Origin: an uncultured Bacteroidales bacterium
GTDB lineage: Bacteria; Bacteroidota; Bacteroidia; Bacteroidales; Bacteroidaceae
Length of the DNA stretch: 64,000 nt
Assembly: GCA_902774335.1 (NCBI GenBank)
Contig: CACYHW010000006.1
Coordinates: forward strand, 142,513 to 206,512
Direction of reading: 5' to 3'
The notes beneath the pieces are model-generated. The model was not told the DNA's origin, did no database searches, and saw only the letters and a program-made list of their open reading frames with translations. The translations under genes and the position numbers were made by a program. Of the stretch, positions 17,902 to 27,310 are shown piece by piece. The number at the start of each line of letters is the position of its first letter. Within the stretch, counting starts at the first letter, position 1.

Positions 17902-19051
17902 TTCAATGATAGGAATATTCGTGTGAATTCTGTGCCCTCAATATTGCCGTAGCCGCCCTGCTTGCAACTCTCCTCGTCAAAAGCAGTCACGCCGTCAGCC
18001 TCCAGTCCCGGGGCATAGATAAGGAACGGAATGGGGTCCGATGTGTGCGTGTGGAGACCTCCTCATAGATGGGACCTATCAGGCGGCTGTCCAGATCCTC
18101 GACGGTGCGGTTCTTGAGGGTGAAATTGCCCTCATGACCGGCCTCATCGGGGGCCTCAACATGCACATATACAAAATCATCGGTCTTAAGGGCATCGATG
18201 GCTGCCTGTGCCTTGCCCTCATAATTGGTATCAAACAGGCCTGTTGCGCCCTCAACGTCAATCACCTTCATGCCGGCATAATGACCTATTCCCTTTATAA
18301 GATCCACGGCCGATATCACCGAACTCCTGCGTACATTGGGGTAGAGCTCACTGATGGGCTGCATCGATGGGCGGTAACCGGGTGACCAGGGCCAGATGCT
18401 GTTGGCGGGGTCCTTACCCTCTGCCACACGCTTAAGGTTTACCGGATGCTTGGAGAGTATCTCCTGTGAGCGCAGAATCAGGTCGTTCAGCAGGTCTGCC
18501 GTAGGCTGTGCATCGGGGGTGGCAGCCTTGATCATGAGATCACGGAACGGCTGTCCCGGGACATCGTGAGGCGGAGTGCAGATAAGCTCCTTGCGGCCGC
18601 CGTCTATAACCAGCAGATGGCGGTACTGGATTCCGGTATGGAAATGCACCTTATCCGTGCCCAGTTCCTTGTCCAAAGCCTTGATAAGCTCATCGGCCTC
18701 AGGCGTGGTGATATGTCCTGCCGAGTGGTTCTTGATAAGACCGTTCTCTATGCAGATTATGTTGCAGCGCATGCCCATCTGTCCGGGCTTGATATCCACG
18801 CCTATGTTGGCGGCCTCGAGCACGCCTCGGCCCTCGAATGACTTTGTTACATCATAGCCCATCACGGTCATGTTGGCCACCTCGCTGCCAGGGTGGAATC
18901 CGTCGGGCACGGTTTTGAGCATACCTGTGCGGCCTTTACGCGCAAGCATGTCCATATAGGGTTTGCGGGCGTTCTGGAGTATGGTCTTACCGCCAAACTC
19001 CTTTACCGGCCAGTCGGCCATTCCGTCACCCAAGATGATAATGTATTTCAT
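17898..19051 (-). pseudogene. apgM-type proposed homoserine kinase, disrupted near the 3' end
   Basis: The intact frame from 19051 matches cofactor-independent phosphoglycerate mutase-like proteins that sit between thrA and thrC in Bacteroidetes and are proposed homoserine kinases. Motifs LGDGMAD, HPGSEVANMTVMGYD and HVEAPDEAGHEGN carry the nucleophile and metal ligands. After IGPIYEEVS the frame goes wrong and stops at 17987. The expected ending (HTSDPIPFLIYAPGLEADGV to TEFTRIFLSLK) is present in another frame and ends at 17898 in a perfect ATGA overlap with thrC. The segment that should hold the LPDHPTP metal-binding motif is missing, so ~50-60 bases appear deleted near 18049-18058. The cause may be a real mutation or an assembly error. 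Confidence 0.8.
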
Positions 19052-19072
19052 TTTTGGAAAAGACTGTTTATA

Positions 19073-21499
19073 TCAGATATTAGCAATGCTCATTATGTCA
19101 GCGAACACACCTGCGGCGGTAACCGCAGCACCGGCACCGTAACCCTGAATCATCATGGGATACTCCTTGTAACGCTCGGTTGTAAGCAGTATTATGTTGT
19201 TGCTACCCTGCAGGTTATAGAACGGATGGTACTTGTCAACCTCGGCCAGCGATATGGTTGCCTTGCCGTTGTCCAGGCGTGCCACAAAGCGCATGCGCTT
19301 GCCCTCATTCTCAACGCGGGCACGGCGCTGCTCAAAGTCGGCATCCAGCTTGGGCAGTTTTTTCCAGAACTCGTCGATGGTGCCGTCAAACAGTTCCTGC
19401 GGTATAAAGAGAGAGCTCTCAACATCCTTCTGCTCAATGGCGTAGCCGCTCTCGCGGGCCAGGATGACCAGCTTGCGCAGCACATCCTTACCGCTAAGGT
19501 CGATACGCGGATCGGGCTCGCTGTAACCCTTCTCCTTGGCCAGGCGGATGGTCTGGCTCAGGGGGCACTCGGCACTCAGGGTGCTGAATATGAAGTTGAG
19601 CGTACCGCTCACCACAGCCTCGATCTTAAGGATATGGTCACCGCTGTTGATCAGGTCGTTGATGGTGTTGATTACCGGCAGGCCTGCGCCCACGTTGGTC
19701 TCAAACAGGAACTTTACGCCACGGCGGCGGGCCGTCTGCTTAAGGTCCTGATATTTCTCATACTCCGATGAGGCCGCAATCTTATTGGCAGCCACAACCG
19801 ATATGTTATGATCCAGAAAATCGTGATACAGGCTGGCCACATCGGCACTGGCGGTGCAATCCACAAATACCGAGTTGAAGATGTTCATGCCTATAACCTC
19901 GTCGTGCAGGGTCTTGATGTTACTGGCGGGAGCCTTCTCCAACTGCTCACGGTAGTTGTCCAGGCTTATGCCCTCACGGCAGAACAGAGCCTTGCTGCCA
20001 CGTGCTATACCTACCACGTTCAGCTTGAGGCCGCGTTCCTGCATCAGTTTCTCGCGCTGGCCGCGTATCTGCTCCAGCAGGCTGTTACCCACGGTACCTA
20101 CACCGCAGATGAACAGGTTGAGCACCTGATACTCGGACAGGAAGAACGAGTCGTGGATTACGTTGAGCGACTTGCGCAGCGAGCTCTTCTGTACCACGAA
20201 CGATATGTTGGTCTCTGATGCACCCTGGGCGCATGCAATAACGTTGATACCGTTGCGGCCCAGCACGCTGAACAGTTTACCGGCAATACCGGGGCTGCGT
20301 TTCATATTCTCACCCACAATGGCAATGGTTGCCAGGTCCATCTCGGCCGATATGGGGAAGATGGCACCCAGGGCAATCTCCTTGCTGAACTCCTTGTTCA
20401 GGAGCTCGCAGGCAGGTGCGGCGTCCTCATTGCGTACACCGATTGATGTACTGTTCTCGGACGATGCCTGTGACACCAGGAACACGCTGATGCCGTTCTC
20501 GGCCAGCGTCTTGAATATGCGGTAGTTCACGCCGATGACGCCCACCATACCCAGACCACGCATGGTAATCAGGGCGGTGTCGCTTATGCTTGATATACCC
20601 TTGATGGCCTTGGTTCCGGCGGGAAGCTCGTTCACGATCTCGGTGCCGCGGGCCGTGGGGTTGAATGTATTCTTGATCAGGATGGGTATGTTCTTTTGGC
20701 ACACCGGATAGATGGTGGGCGGATAGACCACCTTGGCGCCAAAGTTGCACAGCTCCATAGCCTCCACATAGCTCAGCTCATCGATGGTGTAGGCCGATGA
20801 GATCACGCGGGGATCGGCCGTCATGAATCCGTCCACATCGGTCCATATCTCCAGCACGCTGGCATCCAGTGCCGCAGCCAGGAGTGATGCGGTGTAGTCC
20901 GATCCGCCACGGCCCAGGTTGGTTATCTCGCCCGTCTGGGCATCGGCCGATATGAATCCGGGAGCAAGGGCCTTATGAGGCATATCCTTGAATGTCTCGC
21001 AGATAAGGCGGTAGGTAAGGTCGCTGTCTATGGAGTGGTTATGAGCGTTGTGCTCGGTTTTTATGAACTCACGTGAGTCGTAGAGCCTGATGTCGTCTAT
21101 GAGCTGGGCCACAATCTGTGATGACAGACGCTCGCCGTAGCTCACGATGGTATCCATGGTCTTCTCGGAAAGGTCGTGCAGCAGATAGAGACCCTGCATG
21201 ATCTCCTTGAGCTCGCCGAACAGGGTGCGTACGCCGGTAAGCGCCTTCTTCTGGCGCGCAGGCAGTATCACGTCGCTGATCATCTGCTCGTGACGCTTAA
21301 GCATAGCCTCGGTCTCAGTCTCATACTGACGGTCACCGCCGGCTGCCATGCGGGCTGTGGCAATGAGTTTGTCGGTGATTCCGCCCAGAGCCGAAACCAC
21401 TACTATCACATCATCCTGCTGTGACTCTACAATCTCCTTAAGGTTGGTGATGCTCTCCTTTGATCCAACGGACGAGCCACCGAATTTCAGTACCTTCAC
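19073..21499 (-). CDS. thrA: Bifunctional aspartate kinase / homoserine dehydrogenase
   Basis: About 808 aa. The start taken is GTG at 21497-21499 (then KVLKFGGSSVG), because the -7 box lies at 21524-21531 and overlaps a longer TTG-started frame. The N-terminal half is aspartokinase (KFGGSS, LGRGGSDYTA) followed by two ACT regions. The C-terminal half is homoserine dehydrogenase (GVGTVGNSLLEQI; NKIA; FETNVGAGLPV; GTLNFI). It catalyses the first and third steps of threonine/methionine synthesis. It heads the operon, 21 nt before the apgM-like gene. I saw no threonine leader peptide between promoter and start. Confidence 0.95.
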   Translation of the reverse strand: MKVLKFGGSSVGSKESITNLKEIVESQQDDVIVVVSALGGITDKLIATARMAAGGDRQYETETEAMLKRHEQMISDVILPARQKKALTGVRTLFGELKEIMQGLYLLHDLSEKTMDTIVSYGERLSSQIVAQLIDDIRLYDSREFIKTEHNAHNHSIDSDLTYRLICETFKDMPHKALAPGFISADAQTGEITNLGRGGSDYTASLLAAALDASVLEIWTDVDGFMTADPRVISSAYTIDELSYVEAMELCNFGAKVVYPPTIYPVCQKNIPILIKNTFNPTARGTEIVNELPAGTKAIKGISSISDTALITMRGLGMVGVIGVNYRIFKTLAENGISVFLVSQASSENSTSIGVRNEDAAPACELLNKEFSKEIALGAIFPISAEMDLATIAIVGENMKRSPGIAGKLFSVLGRNGINVIACAQGASETNISFVVQKSSLRKSLNVIHDSFFLSEYQVLNLFICGVGTVGNSLLEQIRGQREKLMQERGLKLNVVGIARGSKALFCREGISLDNYREQLEKAPASNIKTLHDEVIGMNIFNSVFVDCTASADVASLYHDFLDHNISVVAANKIAASSEYEKYQDLKQTARRRGVKFLFETNVGAGLPVINTINDLINSGDHILKIEAVVSGTLNFIFSTLSAECPLSQTIRLAKEKGYSEPDPRIDLSGKDVLRKLVILARESGYAIEQKDVESSLFIPQELFDGTIDEFWKKLPKLDADFEQRRARVENEGKRMRFVARLDNGKATISLAEVDKYHPFYNLQGSNNIILLTTERYKEYPMMIQGYGAGAAVTAAGVFADIMSIANI

Positions 21500-21523
21500 A
21501 GTAAAAACGTTTTTTTCAAACTG

Positions 21524-21555
21524 CAAAAATACTCCTTTTCCCGCAAAACTCCCAA
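21524..21555 (-). promoter_or_regulatory. Promoter of the thr operon
   Basis: Minus strand TATTTTTG (21524-21531) with TTG 21 nt upstream (21553-21555). The transcript would start only about 18 nt before the GTG of thrA. Confidence 0.6.
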
Positions 21556-21621
21556 CGCACGTACCTCTTATTGCACATTTTTACTCAATACTTATTACTC
21601 CACCCGCGTCCTACCCCCTAG

Positions 21622-21850
21622 CCTTAGGGAGCCACAACGCACGTACCGCCATTTTCATCCCTAACGTGAGCAGGAAATACGCTTTCTCGCGGGCAGCCCC
21701 CGCACCTTAGGGAGCCACAACGCACGTAGAACCATTTTCATCCCTAACGTGAGCGGAAAATACGCTTTCTCGCGGGCTACCCCCGCACCTTAGGGAGCTA
21801 CAACGCACGTAGAACCGATTTCATCCCCAAGGTGCAGCAGAAAACAAGAA
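21622..21850. repeat. 83-bp tandem repeat, about 2.7 copies
   Basis: Copies start at CCTTAGGGAG in positions 21622, 21705 and 21788. Each unit holds an imperfect inverted repeat (CACCTTAGGGA with TCCCTAACGTG). A degraded partial copy (CCAACGCACGTACC) precedes them, and a related inverted element lies at 26541-26587. The block fills the thrA-esterase gap; no reading frame of note runs through it. Confidence 0.9.
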
Positions 21851-21856
21851 ATTGAT

Positions 21857-21864
21857 TACTTTTG
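21857..21864 (+). promoter_or_regulatory. -7 box of the exported esterase gene
   Basis: TACTTTTG fits TAnnTTTG, 59 nt before the ATG at 21924. No clear -33 element is seen. Confidence 0.5.
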
Positions 21865-21923
21865 TGTGAACCAATCCAACCCATGCAGAGTCATCCAACT
21901 AACTAACAATCACTAGCAAGAAT

Positions 21924-22787
21924 ATGAAGAACCTGAACTTACAACCCAAACTGGCAATCATCACACTGCTGATTGCAGCAAGCACCATTACAACCGCCAG
22001 CGCACAGAACCGCAGGCCGCAAATCACTTACAAGACTGAGCGTAACATCTCTTACAGGACAACCGATCAGGGCGATTATGCCCGTGAACGCTGTCTGCTG
22101 GATATCTATTATCCCGAGAACATAAAGGACTTCCCCACCGTGGTCTGGTTCCACGGAGGCGGCATTGAGGGCGGCAACAAGGAGATTCCCGCCGAGCTCC
22201 AGAACAGCGGAATGGCGGTAATCGGCGTAGGATACCGTCTGCTCCCCAAAGCCACCGTCCAGGAGGCCATCGATGACGCCGCTGCCGCAGTGGCATGGGC
22301 TTTCCGTGAAATCGAAAAGTACGGAGGAAGCACCAAAAAGATATTCCTGGCAGGCCACTCCGCTGGCGGCTATCTGCTCGATATGGTAGTCCTTGACAAG
22401 CACTACCTTGACAAATACGGGATTGATGCCGATAATATTGCGGGAGCCTTCCCCTACAGCGCACAGGTGATAACCCACTACAATGTCCGCAAGCAGACCG
22501 GAGTAGGCGCACTGCAGCCCCGCATTGACGACACCGCCCCGCTCTACCACGTACGCAAGCTCGACATGCCCTTGCTGGTACTGTCGGGGGACCGTGAACT
22601 TGAGCTTTACGGCCGATACGAGGAGCAGGCCTATTTCTACCGTATGATGAAACTGAACGGCTGCGAGAAGGTATACCTGTACGAGTTTGACGGCCACGAC
22701 CACAACAACATGCCCGGTCCGGCCCACACCGTAACCAAGCGTTTCATACAGGCCATCGCCAACGGCCGCCCTCTCCCGGAGCGGTAA
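21924..22787 (+). CDS. Exported alpha/beta-hydrolase (esterase/lipase, HGGG type)
   Basis: 287 aa with a signal peptide (hydrophobic residues ~10-26, ending SAQ). HGGG (77-80) is the oxyanion-hole motif and GHSAGG carries Ser146. Asp223 (LSGDRE) and a histidine in FDGHDHNN (~258-260) complete a triad of the hormone-sensitive-lipase/BD-FAE type. It probably hydrolyses small or carbohydrate esters in the periplasm; the substrate is unknown. It is a single gene, with its stop 6 nt from the converging lipoprotein gene. Confidence 0.85.
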   Translation: MKNLNLQPKLAIITLLIAASTITTASAQNRRPQITYKTERNISYRTTDQGDYARERCLLDIYYPENIKDFPTVVWFHGGGIEGGNKEIPAELQNSGMAVIGVGYRLLPKATVQEAIDDAAAAVAWAFREIEKYGGSTKKIFLAGHSAGGYLLDMVVLDKHYLDKYGIDADNIAGAFPYSAQVITHYNVRKQTGVGALQPRIDDTAPLYHVRKLDMPLLVLSGDRELELYGRYEEQAYFYRMMKLNGCEKVYLYEFDGHDHNNMPGPAHTVTKRFIQAIANGRPLPER

Positions 22788-22793
22788 CGGAAA

Positions 22794-23645
22794 TCAGTAG
22801 ATAAAACGGAGCTCGTCCAGATAGAGCGTCGAGCCGTCGCCGCCGGTAAAATAGTCACCCAGCTCACTCGACGAAGCCACGATTATAGCCCTGGTGGGAG
22901 TTCTGTCACTACGGTAATCGATATTGATAGTAAATTCCTGATAATCATCCATGTGGCTATTATAAGACACTATGCCGTATCCTATTATGGCCGGGTCATT
23001 GTTCACGTCCAGGAACTTGGACTCGGCCGGATCGACAGTGACCTGTCCGTTCCAGTCGCCCAGCACCACGTAAATGACGCCGGTATCCATCTGCCCCTTC
23101 TTGTCATCATAGGGAGCCTTGGTATGTGATATAGCCACAGGCTGATAGCAGGCGTAACCATGGAGCGACTTGGGTCTGAGGGTAAACGGGATTCCCCATT
23201 TGAGCGATGCGTTTCCCTTCATTATGTTGATCTTATCCATCTGGCCGGTAAACAGCGTGCCTGCCGCGAACTTCTTAACCAGCAGGCTGTTTATATACCT
23301 GGACTGTATCTTGGCAGCCTGCTTGCCGTTGCCGGCTACCGCCACCTTGGAACTCTCAGGCAAACAGTTCTGAATGCCCAGGATTGAGGTAGCCTCGTTG
23401 GCCGATCCCCACACCACACGGTCCTGATCGTTCACATCGGCCCCGCAGCATACGTTAACTGAGCCTTTCTTGCTCCACTCGTCCAGGCTCATGTTGTAGA
23501 GCTGGCCCTCCTCGGCCTTGGACGGAATGGGTGCAGGCTGGTTCTCCGGCTGTTCCGGCTCTTCGATCTTGTAAATATCGTCCTTCCATTCGCTGCAGGA
23601 AATCAGCACAGCCAGGGTTGCAAGCGGCAGAAATATCTTTTTCAT
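22794..23645 (-). CDS. PCMD-domain lipoprotein
   Basis: 283 aa with a lipoprotein signal (LAVLISCSEW, Cys17) and a Pro/Glu-rich linker. The body (WGSANEATSILG; GTLFTGQM; WGIPFTLRPKSLHGYACYQP; LYLDELRFIY) matches the 'putative carbohydrate metabolism domain' proteins of Bacteroides. It is presumably exposed on the outer membrane and binds glycans or other ligands; function is unproven. It is the last gene behind the beta-barrel protein, with a 5-nt gap. Confidence 0.8.
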   Translation of the reverse strand: MKKIFLPLATLAVLISCSEWKDDIYKIEEPEQPENQPAPIPSKAEEGQLYNMSLDEWSKKGSVNVCCGADVNDQDRVVWGSANEATSILGIQNCLPESSKVAVAGNGKQAAKIQSRYINSLLVKKFAAGTLFTGQMDKINIMKGNASLKWGIPFTLRPKSLHGYACYQPVAISHTKAPYDDKKGQMDTGVIYVVLGDWNGQVTVDPAESKFLDVNNDPAIIGYGIVSYNSHMDDYQEFTINIDYRSDRTPTRAIIVASSSELGDYFTGGDGSTLYLDELRFIY

Positions 23646-23650
23646 ATGGT

Positions 23651-24373
23651 TTAGAAGTGGAATATCAGACCCATGTTAAGCCCTGTAAGGGCGGGTTTGA
23701 AACGTACGAAAGCATGATTGAGACCGGCATCGGCACGATAGGTCGAGCTCTCGTCGTTCCATGCGTAGCCGCCCTCAAGCAGAGGCAGCGAGAACTCAAA
23801 CGATATACGGTCCGTGGCAAACACGCTCACGCCCGGATAGAATCCCAGCGACACGCCTCCCAGAGCGGTGTATGCACCCTCCTTTCCACGAGCCGTCCGG
23901 TTGTAGTTCTTGTAGAATCCGGCCTGTCCGTTAATGCGTCCCTCAAAAAAGAGCGCGATTATCCTTCCGTCAAAGAGCGGCAGATACTGACGGCACGTAA
24001 GAGAGCCCTTGAGCACCTCGCGCATGAGGTGCCGGTCCCGCTCTTCATTACCCAGGAACTGAGTGGAGTCCAGGTCCACGCGGGCATCGGACAACCCCAC
24101 CCTGAGGCCTACCGATAGATTGTCCTTTACGAATCGCGAACCGCTGACCGAGATGTCAAAAATGTTTACAGAACCTTTCAGCCCGGTTACGATTCCAATC
24201 AGGTCCACGCCATCCTCGCCCCTGGCATCCCAGGAATTCCAACCCATTGAGAGCCCGGCAGACCAAGTTCCCTTCTCAATAAAGACAGCTTTGGGATTGG
24301 CCAGGCCACGCTCCTGCGCACAAACAGCGCCGGCAACGCTCCATAACAGTAACAAAAGGGTAAGTCTTTTCAT
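23651..24373 (-). CDS. Outer-membrane beta-barrel protein
   Basis: 240 aa with a signal peptide (LLLLLWSVAGAVCAQ). Alternating hydrophobic strands (GTWSAGLSMGWNSW, NLSVGLRVGLSDA, LGGVSLGFYPGVSVF) and a terminal phenylalanine (GLIFHF) are typical of BAM-assembled barrels. No specific family is recognised. It lies between radA (2-nt gap) and the PCMD lipoprotein (5-nt gap) and may work with that lipoprotein. Confidence 0.75.
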   Translation of the reverse strand: MKRLTLLLLLWSVAGAVCAQERGLANPKAVFIEKGTWSAGLSMGWNSWDARGEDGVDLIGIVTGLKGSVNIFDISVSGSRFVKDNLSVGLRVGLSDARVDLDSTQFLGNEERDRHLMREVLKGSLTCRQYLPLFDGRIIALFFEGRINGQAGFYKNYNRTARGKEGAYTALGGVSLGFYPGVSVFATDRISFEFSLPLLEGGYAWNDESSTYRADAGLNHAFVRFKPALTGLNMGLIFHF

Positions 24374-24375
24374 AA

Positions 24376-25776
24376 TTATCCGAACAACTGTTTGAATGCT
24401 TCCTCCACCTTGCTCACGGGCACTATCTTGATACCGGCTTTCTTGGTGTTGAGGCCGTGCATATTGGCCGATGGGATTATGATGCGCTCAAAGCCCAGCT
24501 TTCCGGCCTCGGCAATGCGCTGCTCGATGCGGCTAACGGGACGGATCTCGCCCGACAGGCCCACCTCGCCCGCCATGCAGACGGTGCGGTCTATTGCAAT
24601 GTCAAGGCTGCTGGATAGAATTGCGCTGATTACCGCCAGGTCTATTGCGGGGTCGCTCACCTTCAGGCCGCCGGCTATGTTCAGGAACACATCCTTCTGG
24701 CCCAGCTTGAAGCCCACGCGCTTTTCCAGTACGGCCAGCAGCATATTCATGCGGCGCACGTCAAAGCCTATGGCACTGCGCTGCGGAGTACCGTACACTG
24801 CGGTGCTGGCCAGTGCCTGAACCTCGATCAGGAAGGGACGCACACCCTCGATGGTGCAGGCAATGGATACGCCGCTCATGCCCTGATGGCTGTCCGTGAG
24901 CAGCAGCTCGCTGGGGTTGCTCACCTGACGCAGGCCGTTCTCACGCATCTCATAAATACCAAGCTCCGATGTGCTTCCAAAACGGTTCTTGATGGGGCGG
25001 AGAATACGGTACAGGTAGTGCTGGTCACCCTCAAACTGCAGCACGGCATCGACGATATGCTCCAGGATCTTGGGTCCGGCAATCGTGCCGTCCTTTGTGA
25101 TATGACCTATCAGCAGAACGGGCGTGCCGCTCTCCTTTGCGAACTTGAGCAGTGAGGCCGCGCACTCACGCACCTGCGTAAGGCTTCCGGCCGATGACTC
25201 TACGTATTCGCTGCTTATGGTCTGGATGGAGTCTATCACCACTACTGTGGGTTTGGTCTCCTTTATCTGGGTGTAGATGTTTTCAAGTGATGTCTCGCAC
25301 AGCACCATCAGGTCGTTGTTCCTGTCCTGAGCATCCTGTGCCAGACGGTCAGCGCGCATCTTGATCTGGCGGGCACTCTCCTCGCCCGATACGTAAAGGA
25401 CTTTCTGGCCTTTGAGCTGCATCACCGTCTGCAGTATCAGGGTTGACTTGCCTATTCCCGGCTCACCGCCCAGCAGAACGATTGATCCCGGCACAAGACC
25501 GCCTCCCAGCACGCGGTTCAGTTCCGCGTCGCGCATATCGATGCGTGGCTCCTCGGAGGTCTCGATAGTATCCAGAGTCTCCGGCTGCGGAGTTCCGTCC
25601 TTGAGTCCCGATGCACTCTTGCGCAGTGATGTCGTGGCCGATGGCTTATCGGCCCTGACAGTCTTCTCGACCATGGTGTTCCACATGCCGCACGACGGGC
25701 ATTTGCCGCTCCACTTGGGCGAGTCAAAGCCGCACTCGGTACATACAAAAACGGTCTTGTCCTTTATCGTTGCCAT
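24376..25776 (-). CDS. radA: DNA repair protein RadA (Sms)
   Basis: 466 aa, normal length. A zinc finger (Cys12, 15, 26, 29) leads into the RecA-like ATPase with Walker A GGEPGIGKST (~102-111). The RadA-specific KNRFG motif is near residue 262 and a Lon-like C-terminal domain follows. It promotes branch migration in recombinational repair. It is cotranscribed with pnuC (3-nt gap) and followed closely by the barrel protein gene. Confidence 0.97.
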   Translation of the reverse strand: MATIKDKTVFVCTECGFDSPKWSGKCPSCGMWNTMVEKTVRADKPSATTSLRKSASGLKDGTPQPETLDTIETSEEPRIDMRDAELNRVLGGGLVPGSIVLLGGEPGIGKSTLILQTVMQLKGQKVLYVSGEESARQIKMRADRLAQDAQDRNNDLMVLCETSLENIYTQIKETKPTVVVIDSIQTISSEYVESSAGSLTQVRECAASLLKFAKESGTPVLLIGHITKDGTIAGPKILEHIVDAVLQFEGDQHYLYRILRPIKNRFGSTSELGIYEMRENGLRQVSNPSELLLTDSHQGMSGVSIACTIEGVRPFLIEVQALASTAVYGTPQRSAIGFDVRRMNMLLAVLEKRVGFKLGQKDVFLNIAGGLKVSDPAIDLAVISAILSSSLDIAIDRTVCMAGEVGLSGEIRPVSRIEQRIAEAGKLGFERIIIPSANMHGLNTKKAGIKIVPVSKVEEAFKQLFG

Positions 25777-25779
25777 ATG

Positions 25780-26466
25780 CTATGCCTTTTTTGACATCTT
25801 GCTCCACCACACTATTCCGTAGATGGAGTTCATCATGTAGAATACGTACTGAACCACCATGATGGGCGCAAACTGCACGCCGCGGGTGGCCGCGATGGCC
25901 CACATCACCAGGTTGGCGCCGTTTACCACAATCCACATGAACCACTGCTCTATGAATGCGAACGTTAGCAGGAACTGGGCGCCTACGGCTACGGTCATGG
26001 CCAATGCGTCTGATACCGGCTGAGGGTCATCGGTCTTAAGCAGCAGGCGGCTGATGCCCCACACTGCGGCTGCGCTCAAAACGATGAGCAGCGACCTTTG
26101 AGGCCAGCTCATCCATCGGGTCTTGATGCCCTCGCTGCCGCCGCCCAGCATGCGTTTGCGCCACTGGGCCCAGCCCACAAACTGCATGGGCACATTATAG
26201 AGCAGGAACAGCACCGCATTGGCGTAAAGCCCGCTGCGCAAAGCCATATATCCCTGAATGCACGATCCTAAAAAGCCGAACAGGAAATTGAGCACGCTGC
26301 CCTTGACGCCGAAAATCACGCAGAGCACGCTGCACGTTCCGGCAATGAAACTCAGCACATTGAAATCACCCCTGAGCACGCTTACAGCCACGCTCACCGT
26401 CATGAATCCCAGTATCAGGAACCAGTCCCACCAACTGAATTTTGGTATCTCTATCTTTCCTTTCAT
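25780..26466 (-). CDS. pnuC: PnuC-type nicotinamide riboside/mononucleotide transporter
   Basis: 228 aa from ATG at 26464-26466 (MKGKIEIPKFSWWDW). About seven membrane spans, with the PnuC family pattern WAQWRKRM and VNGANLVMW near the C-terminus. It imports an NAD precursor through the inner membrane. It heads the pnuC-radA-OMP-PCMD unit. The upstream in-frame extension crosses the promoter and was rejected. Confidence 0.88.
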   Translation of the reverse strand: MKGKIEIPKFSWWDWFLILGFMTVSVAVSVLRGDFNVLSFIAGTCSVLCVIFGVKGSVLNFLFGFLGSCIQGYMALRSGLYANAVLFLLYNVPMQFVGWAQWRKRMLGGGSEGIKTRWMSWPQRSLLIVLSAAAVWGISRLLLKTDDPQPVSDALAMTVAVGAQFLLTFAFIEQWFMWIVVNGANLVMWAIAATRGVQFAPIMVVQYVFYMMNSIYGIVWWSKMSKKA

Positions 26467-26480
26467 ATGTTCAGTTTGTA

Positions 26481-26509
26481 CAAAGATAATGCAAACAGGG
26501 CAGACCAAA
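26481..26509 (-). promoter_or_regulatory. Promoter of the pnuC-radA unit
   Basis: Minus strand TATCTTTG (26481-26488) with TTTG (26506-26509) 17 nt upstream; initiation would fall ~10 nt before the pnuC ATG. Confidence 0.6.
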
Positions 26510-26540
26510 GCCACGTCCGCCACAGTATTTTTAAGCACCC

Positions 26541-26587
26541 CTCACCTTAGGAAAATGGCTCTACGTGAGCTACAGTTCCCTAAGGTG
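26541..26587. repeat. Inverted-repeat element related to the 83-bp tandem repeat
   Basis: Nine-base perfect ends CACCTTAGG (26543-26551) and CCTAAGGTG (26579-26587) flank a core with TCTACGTGAGCTACAG. In inverse orientation the core matches the units at 21622-21850. The element abuts the stop codon of the DUF2461 gene at 26588. Confidence 0.75.
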
Positions 26588-27271
26588 CTAAGATTCCTCG
26601 CGGGACCAGGTGACGGCGCGGTTTATGAAATCCAGGAAGGGCTTGGTGGTCTTGAAAAGAGCCGCCACACGCTGTGCCAGATCGGGTGCAAGTATAAACT
26701 CCTCGGTTGGAGTATAGGTCAGACAGAAACGCTTGAGACGGTAAAAATCGGAGTCAGGGGTATCGGCAGGGAATCCGGCCGGGACTTTCTTCAAAGCGCC
26801 CTCAAAGTCCAGCTCAAAGCCGGGAGCAGCCTGGGCAAGTATTTTGCGGAACCCGCCGTCACTCATCTCAATGTCCTCGCGCAGAATTGCCAGCACCTTG
26901 GGATCACACCAGTAGTCACCGGCAGCCAGCATATGGGTTCCCTCCCAACTGTCACTGGCCGATGCACTCACCTGGAAATAGTATCCGCTGTAAGGAGACT
27001 TCTTGCCGCCCGGGCAGATATAAACGCCCATGTGCGTCTTGTACGGGGACTTATCGGCCGAAAACCTTACATCGCGGTATATGCGATATGTGATGTCGTT
27101 CAGCTGCAAATCACCGATGGCCGGGTCAAACTTGCGGATATCGGCCAACAACTCCAGGGCAAAGGCATCGAACCGCTCCTTGGCCCTCTTGTACTCATCC
27201 TTATGCTCCATGAACCACTCGCGTTCATTGTTGGTGCTCAACTCCCTCAAAAATGCCAGAATCTCTTTCAT
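26588..27271 (-). CDS. DUF2461 domain protein
   Basis: 227 aa from ATG at 27269-27271 (MKEILAFLRELSTNNEREWF). The WF-x3-K-x-Y start, TYRIYRDVRFSADKSPYKTH (~75-95) and GYYFQV are the hallmarks of DUF2461/TIGR02453, a cytosolic family of unknown function. The frame extends upstream through the palindrome but the promoter position excludes that. It is a single gene transcribed divergently from the FAD oxidoreductase. Confidence 0.88.
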   Translation of the reverse strand: MKEILAFLRELSTNNEREWFMEHKDEYKRAKERFDAFALELLADIRKFDPAIGDLQLNDITYRIYRDVRFSADKSPYKTHMGVYICPGGKKSPYSGYYFQVSASASDSWEGTHMLAAGDYWCDPKVLAILREDIEMSDGGFRKILAQAAPGFELDFEGALKKVPAGFPADTPDSDFYRLKRFCLTYTPTEEFILAPDLAQRVAALFKTTKPFLDFINRAVTWSREES

Positions 27272-27277
27272 ATTCCC

Positions 27278-27310
27278 CAAAGGTAGTACATTTTCGCAAA
27301 AGGTGACAAA
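27278..27310 (-). promoter_or_regulatory. Promoter of DUF2461 gene, -33 box inside palindrome B
   Basis: Minus strand TTTG (27307-27310), 21-nt spacer, TACCTTTG (27278-27285). The TTTG belongs to the left arm of the palindrome. The -7 box lies 6 nt before the ATG. Confidence 0.7.

Noticed and set aside
21500-21540. Threonine leader peptide/attenuator for thrA
   Set aside because: The -7 box leaves only about 18 nt before the start codon, with no room for a leader ORF and terminator.
21622-21850. Tandem repeats as a CRISPR array
   Set aside because: The whole 83-bp unit repeats, so there are no unique spacers between short repeats, and no cas genes are present.
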